This document shows, piece by piece, positions 23,220 through 64,000 of a DNA stretch of 64,000 nt (within the stretch, counting starts at the first letter, position 1; every line of letters begins with the position of its first letter). A program made the position numbers and the translations under genes. This DNA comes from Malurus cyaneus samueli. Taxonomy: Eukaryota > Chordata > Aves > Passeriformes > Maluridae. The DNA lies in the NCBI GenBank assembly GCA_009741485.1, contig CM019218.1, positions 48,537,377 through 48,601,376 of the forward strand. The letters are read 5' to 3'. Below the pieces are notes generated by a model. It was not told where the DNA came from. It was given only the letters and a program-made list of their open reading frames with translations, and did not search any database.

Positions 23220-23905
23220 ACTGATGTGGTGCCCCCAGTTTATTCTGGTATCACTCCATGAAAGCCAATAGATCATTAGCACGGACAAAGTGTGAGCCAG
23301 ACCCTGGATACTCAAGCTAATATTCAACCCTTTGCTTCATGCCACATATAGTTCCGAGAAAAATTGCACCTGGTACAGCTCTTGGCCTCACTGGTTTGAA
23401 TTAAAACTGCGTCAACCTCAGCTCTGAATTTCTTGCATAGCAAAAGTTAAGAGAGACATTAATCCTGTTCTCACTTTCAGCGAGACCAAACATGAACCCA
23501 GTTTTGTTGAGGTAACATGCATTAATGGTAGCCCAGGGTTCATCCCAAACCACAATACTTAGCCTGTCTGTCCTCATTAGCTTTTAGAGGTACTGAAGAA
23601 GCAATGGGGCAGAGCTCTACAAACTTCTGCTTGGCGCCATTCAGTTACAGAAATTATGGGCAGTCTCCAATTCGGAGACCCGTGAAGTATCCTTTGGTAC
23701 CCAAAAGGTATTATCTGGAAAGGAATCAAAATTCTGTTCACCAAAATATTTGTATTAGCTGAAAGAGCCAAACTCTGCCAAGAACGGAGCTGGCCAGCTT
23801 CCCTGGAGTGTCTGTGCCAGTGTGTAAAACACAGAAAGCAGCCACAGCTACCACAGCCCCTCTGTGCGTGCCCAGGGTTGCTTTAGCTTGTAAGCACAGT
23901 GCCAA
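23220..23905 (-). other. SCUBE2: SCUBE2 3' UTR (proximal form)
   Basis: Sequence from the stop codon to the predicted cleavage site. The extent is inferred from the first AATAAA only. Confidence 0.5.
23239..23244 (-). terminator. SCUBE2: Likely SCUBE2 polyadenylation signal
   Basis: AATAAA on the minus strand about 660 nt after the SCUBE2 stop, the first canonical signal downstream. Cleavage is predicted near 23,215-23,225. Later signals (for example near 21,186) could be used as alternatives. Confidence 0.55.
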
Positions 23906-59941
<36,036 letters not shown>

Positions 59942-60330
59942 CGATGGCGCGCTGCCGCTGCCGCCGCCGGGCGGAGGAGGCGGCGGCAGAGGGAGTGTCT
60001 GGCTCCCGGCCCGCCTCGCTGACAGCGGGCGCGGGCGGCGAGGGTGGGGGCCTCCCCCCCCCTGCCCGCCCGCCCCACTGCCCCGGCGCGGGGCGCCGCC
60101 CCACACGCGAACCGCCGTCACCCCCGTGGAAGCCCGTGGCCGCCCCGGCGCCGCACACCTGCGGCGCGCCCAAACACAGGTGTCCCACGGAGCCGCGGCC
60201 TCCCGGAGCAGCGGGAATGCCCTGGCCGCAGGCTGCCGGAGCTCCCCGCGTCGCCGCGGCCCGGCACCGGCGCCCACCGCAGAGACAAGCCCGAGCAAGG
60301 ACCCTGTCGCGGCCTGAGCACACGGGACTC

Positions 60331-63300
60331 GCTCCAGCCTCCTTTGCGGTTGTTCAAGATACAGTACTGACATTTTTACCGTGTAATTACAGCCCACTCT
60401 AGAGCGTGAATCCCCGGCTGAAGGCCATGCCAAAACCCACACATCACCCCACCCCCAACCCAGCCCCATCCCACCTCCATTCCCAGCCAGGGATTTCTCA
60501 CAGCTGTCACTCCTTTGGCAGGTAAAATTGTTCATACATTATTCACTGAAATTATAATTTCCTAAATAATGTCTGACCTTTCAGGCTGCAAGCAAAAGCA
60601 GGCAGTATTCTTTTTCACCCCTTCCTCCCATCCCCATTTCACTGCCCTTTTTCCTTTGTTTTGTTCTGTGAGAAATACCGAGCTGTTTCTAGTTGCAAGG
60701 GTGGTTTATACACATTAGTAAATCTTCAGAATGAAACTTTCCCTCAGTCTTTGTCTTTGCTTCCTTAATAGCAGCTATAAATTACCACTCTTCTTTCTCA
60801 CTGCAGCATCAGGCTTCATTGCTTTTGAAATGATCAAAGTTATTCTCTTTTTAAATCCAATGAGAAGCAACCTTTTGTATCTCCCGGACGATTTCAGTCT
60901 TAGTCAATCTATAAATACATAAAGCTGCTCATTAAACACTCCAAGGATTCTCCAGCCCTGCACCATACCCCAAGCCTCCCCTCACCAACAGAAAGCAATA
61001 CATGAACGGAGGATTTCTCGACACTTTCCATGGTCTCATGAATAAACCATCATACTTAGGGTGGGAATTTGCACACCTTCACATCTCTCATCCAGGAACA
61101 TCAGCCGAGGTGTCTCCACAAACAGCTCTCCCAAAGGTACACAGAAGCCATCTCCCATCCAGGCACATGACTTCAAGCCACGTTACAGAAAAGCTGGTAC
61201 ACGTTTCAGGCACCATACAGGCAAGTTCCCTCAATGAACTTGACCAGTATTAATTTAATTAACTTTCATCACAAGATTTGCAAATGACATAAAGTAGGAA
61301 CACGTATGAAGAGTGCAGAAGAAAAAGCAGTAAGAGACACTGAAGAGTCGTGTACCCAAAATAACTAAAGCATTCTGAGGCACCGTAAAAGCAAAGCATC
61401 TTTCCAACTTCTATAAACTAAAACATAAAGTGAGACATAAATATTTGGGAATGCCTGAATTAGATCGAAAGATCTCACTGCAGCTTGGAAAACAAACAGA
61501 ACAATATCAAATTTATCTTAGCTAATGAAGTTCTTTCTTACACATAAATCTTGAAGTTTTTCATGAAGGATCCTGGCTATTATTTCACATAACACACATT
61601 TGTTTATGATGAATTGCCATTAAAATATCTCTTTAAGACACAAACCAGACAAACCCAGCCCTCAACTCTGATGCCTTCCTGTAGCCTTTTTAACTATTTC
61701 CCTTCAACTACAGAGTTTCAGTGACAGATGACTGCTCTGGGCACCAAGACCTTTACTGGGAGAGAAAAACTGGAAAAATTCTTAAGACTCAACGTCAACA
61801 CTAAGTTAAGTATGAGGAAAGAAAAACAAACATACCAAGGCAGTTATACATGAAGAGACGCCGAATAGGATTGTTTGGGGATTTTTTCAGCAATTTAAAA
61901 TAAAATCAAGTAAAGTATCAGGAAGGAAAATAGTTACTGGAAAATAGCTCCTTCCGTACAGAGAAGATTCCCAGTTGCCTCCTGCCCTGCGCTTTCACTA
62001 TCACTTGAAGTTGCCTCACATTAAGAGATCGTGACTAAGCTGTCACAGAGCAGCTGGATATAAAATCTGCTTCAGAAATTGTATAGCTGATGTTTTGAGC
62101 AGAGAGTAATACTTTTGTCTGAAAAATTTAGTTAAAAACTACTTTACGCTTCATAATCCTTGTTAAATTTTTTCATTTAATGATGAGCAAACATTATTTG
62201 GAGACATCTAGATTGCCATTTCATCTGCACTGTAATGAGAAGTAGCAGCTCTGCTGGCCTGAGCAACGCTGCATCATATTGACCCGAAATTTAGCACGAC
62301 TGAGCAAGCATAAGTGCTTGTGATAGCAGCTGAAAACAACTGGGAGGGCTGGGGGGAGATGACAGAACAGTAAATGGAAAGGAGCAGACTGACAAGTGAA
62401 GAAATATTTTCAAATGTTTAATTGTTCCAAAGCACACAAACAATGTCTCAGAGCTGTAGTTTCAAGTCTTGCTCATCTCCAGATGTACAGTGGGTTTTGA
62501 GCAATTGTTTTTCTTTGAAATTAATTGCTCAAACTTTTACACTTAGACTTCTCATCTTAGTGTCCCAGGGTTTTCCAAGCTACCATAGAGGTTGTTTAAT
62601 TCTATGTAAAAACAACACATCTTCAGTAATCAGCAGGACCTACACAGGACTTATCTGAGACAGAGAGGAAATTTGGGAGTTCTCGTCACAAGGGGTATAA
62701 AAAACCCTCTCATGTCATTTATATGCCTTGTCTAAGTCTTTTTATGCCACTTGTAGAAAAACTCCCAAAACAAACATCAGCTCCACCAGCAACATTTTAA
62801 ATGTTGTAGGATCTCATGTTAAAATGCCACTGTCACTGAAATGAAGAAAAGTTCCTGTCTGTTGAATATACTACAGCCTATTAATACATAAAACTTTTTT
62901 TAGTTAATATGGGGGTAAAAGGAGACACTTTGTCACATGAAATAACTTTCAGGTATGTGCATTTCTTTGTGAAAACTTTGCAATCATTACGCCAACAAAT
63001 GGTAACATTTCCAGACTTGTGTCTGGACCAGCCAGTAAACAATCCCTGCCTGCTCACCCCAGGAGCTGCACAACACACTTCGCCCAGCAAGGCTCCTGCC
63101 CTTTGTGCTCCTTTTCCTTCGAGGGAACCTCAAAGTCCTGAGGCACCTATGATGAAGGGAAGATGCCTCTAGCTCACAGCTCCACCCAAGGCCTGCCCAA
63201 TGTCCATCCCCGTCGTGCCCTGCAGAGGAACCAGGAGCAGCAGCTCCAAAGCCCAGGAACAGAGATGGTCTCCATTCTGAGGCAGGTTTGGTGTCTCACC

Positions 63301-64000
63301 CAGGCTCAGCACACCCAGACTGCACCCCCCAAACCTGTCCAAGGATGAGGCCACAGAACCATCTCACCAGAGCATGGCTCAGGCAGAGTTGACCCTCTGG
63401 CACCTCCCACAGGGTGACACCATCAGTTGCTGGCAAGGCAGGATCAGCCCCATCTGAGAAGGATCGATATGGTTCCCCCAAGAAGAATATTAACAGTTGT
63501 TATTTCACTGTGCTTAAAAAAAACTCTCTACCACAGACCACAGCAGGTGTGAGAGATGAAGGAACAGAGACACCTCCAAACTAATGATCAAACTCCTTCC
63601 CTTCTCCCTTCCCCAGTGGTACAGAACATTCAGTGGTGATCTCACACAGGTTGAAACGGAGCAAATGGCAGCACATCTGAGTGCCTGTACTCACAAAACC
63701 CTCCAAGGTCTGCATTAGTTCCTTGGCCTTGCCCTCCTCCCCATTCCCTGATTCCTGAGCACGCCTCTCTTCCACTGGTGGCAGTCAGATGAGGATGGCT
63801 TGTAGGAGAGCTACACTGGAGCTAGGAAGCAGGAGTTGTAGTTGAACAGATCAGACATAAAACCATATAAAGATTTCCTGAAACAAGCCACTAAAATGTC
63901 CCACACACCTGCAGCCTGGCAAAGAGCAGATGATCAGCCAAATTATAGCAGCCTTTTTGAAAATAGCACATTAATGCTATTTTTTCATGTTAGAAGACAA
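60331..64000. other. DNA upstream of SCUBE2, nothing recognised
   Basis: Moderately AT-rich to about 62.9 kb, then more balanced. No exon of DENND5A, the next gene expected from human order, and no known repeat is visible. ORFs are short and unconvincing. Confidence 0.55.

Overview
The window is vertebrate nuclear DNA, almost certainly from a bird and probably a songbird. Its genes are split into many short exons with GT-AG introns. It carries CR1 LINE fragments, the typical avian LINE, and one LTR that resembles songbird endogenous retrovirus LTRs. The order NRIP3 then SCUBE2, both on the minus strand, matches the 11p15 neighbourhood in human as I remember it. I assigned the genes by reading exon translations and comparing them with remembered family members; no database was searched.

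Layout, low to high coordinate. (1) NRIP3 occupies about 1-9,610 on the minus strand: six coding exons (147-9525) join in perfect phase into a 243-residue protein. It has a TATA box upstream and its 3' UTR runs off the left edge. Intron 3 holds a CR1 fragment. (2) Positions 9,611-23,200 are intergenic, with a GC-rich 53-bp tandem repeat at 18.2 kb, a very AT-rich block at 19.6-21.6 kb and a 14-bp tandem repeat at 22 kb; I see no credible gene there. (3) SCUBE2 occupies about 23,220-60,000 on the minus strand. I placed 21 coding exons, all with consistent splice phases, giving 927 codons plus stop: nine EGF-like modules, a spacer, two of the usual three cysteine-rich modules, and a CUB domain with its C-terminal tail. 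(4) Positions 60,330-64,000 are upstream DNA with nothing recognisable.

Four points in the genes deserve attention. A 952-bp solo LTR with TG...CA ends and a 4-bp target duplication lies only 25 nt upstream of the 3' splice site of the SCUBE2 CUB exon. The exon for the first cysteine-rich module of SCUBE2 cannot be found; its intron contains an assembly gap, and its neighbours splice in frame without it. SCUBE2 exon 1 has its hydrophobic signal-peptide run in a different frame from the ATG and from the downstream exons. NRIP3 carries an intact DTGS retropepsin-type active-site motif.

SCUBE2 is a secreted or membrane-associated glycoprotein that helps release lipid-modified Hedgehog. NRIP3 is an intracellular, poorly characterised protein with a retropepsin-like fold. 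Nothing suggests the two act together; they are simply neighbours. I found no CRISPR array, tRNA, rRNA or new multigene system.
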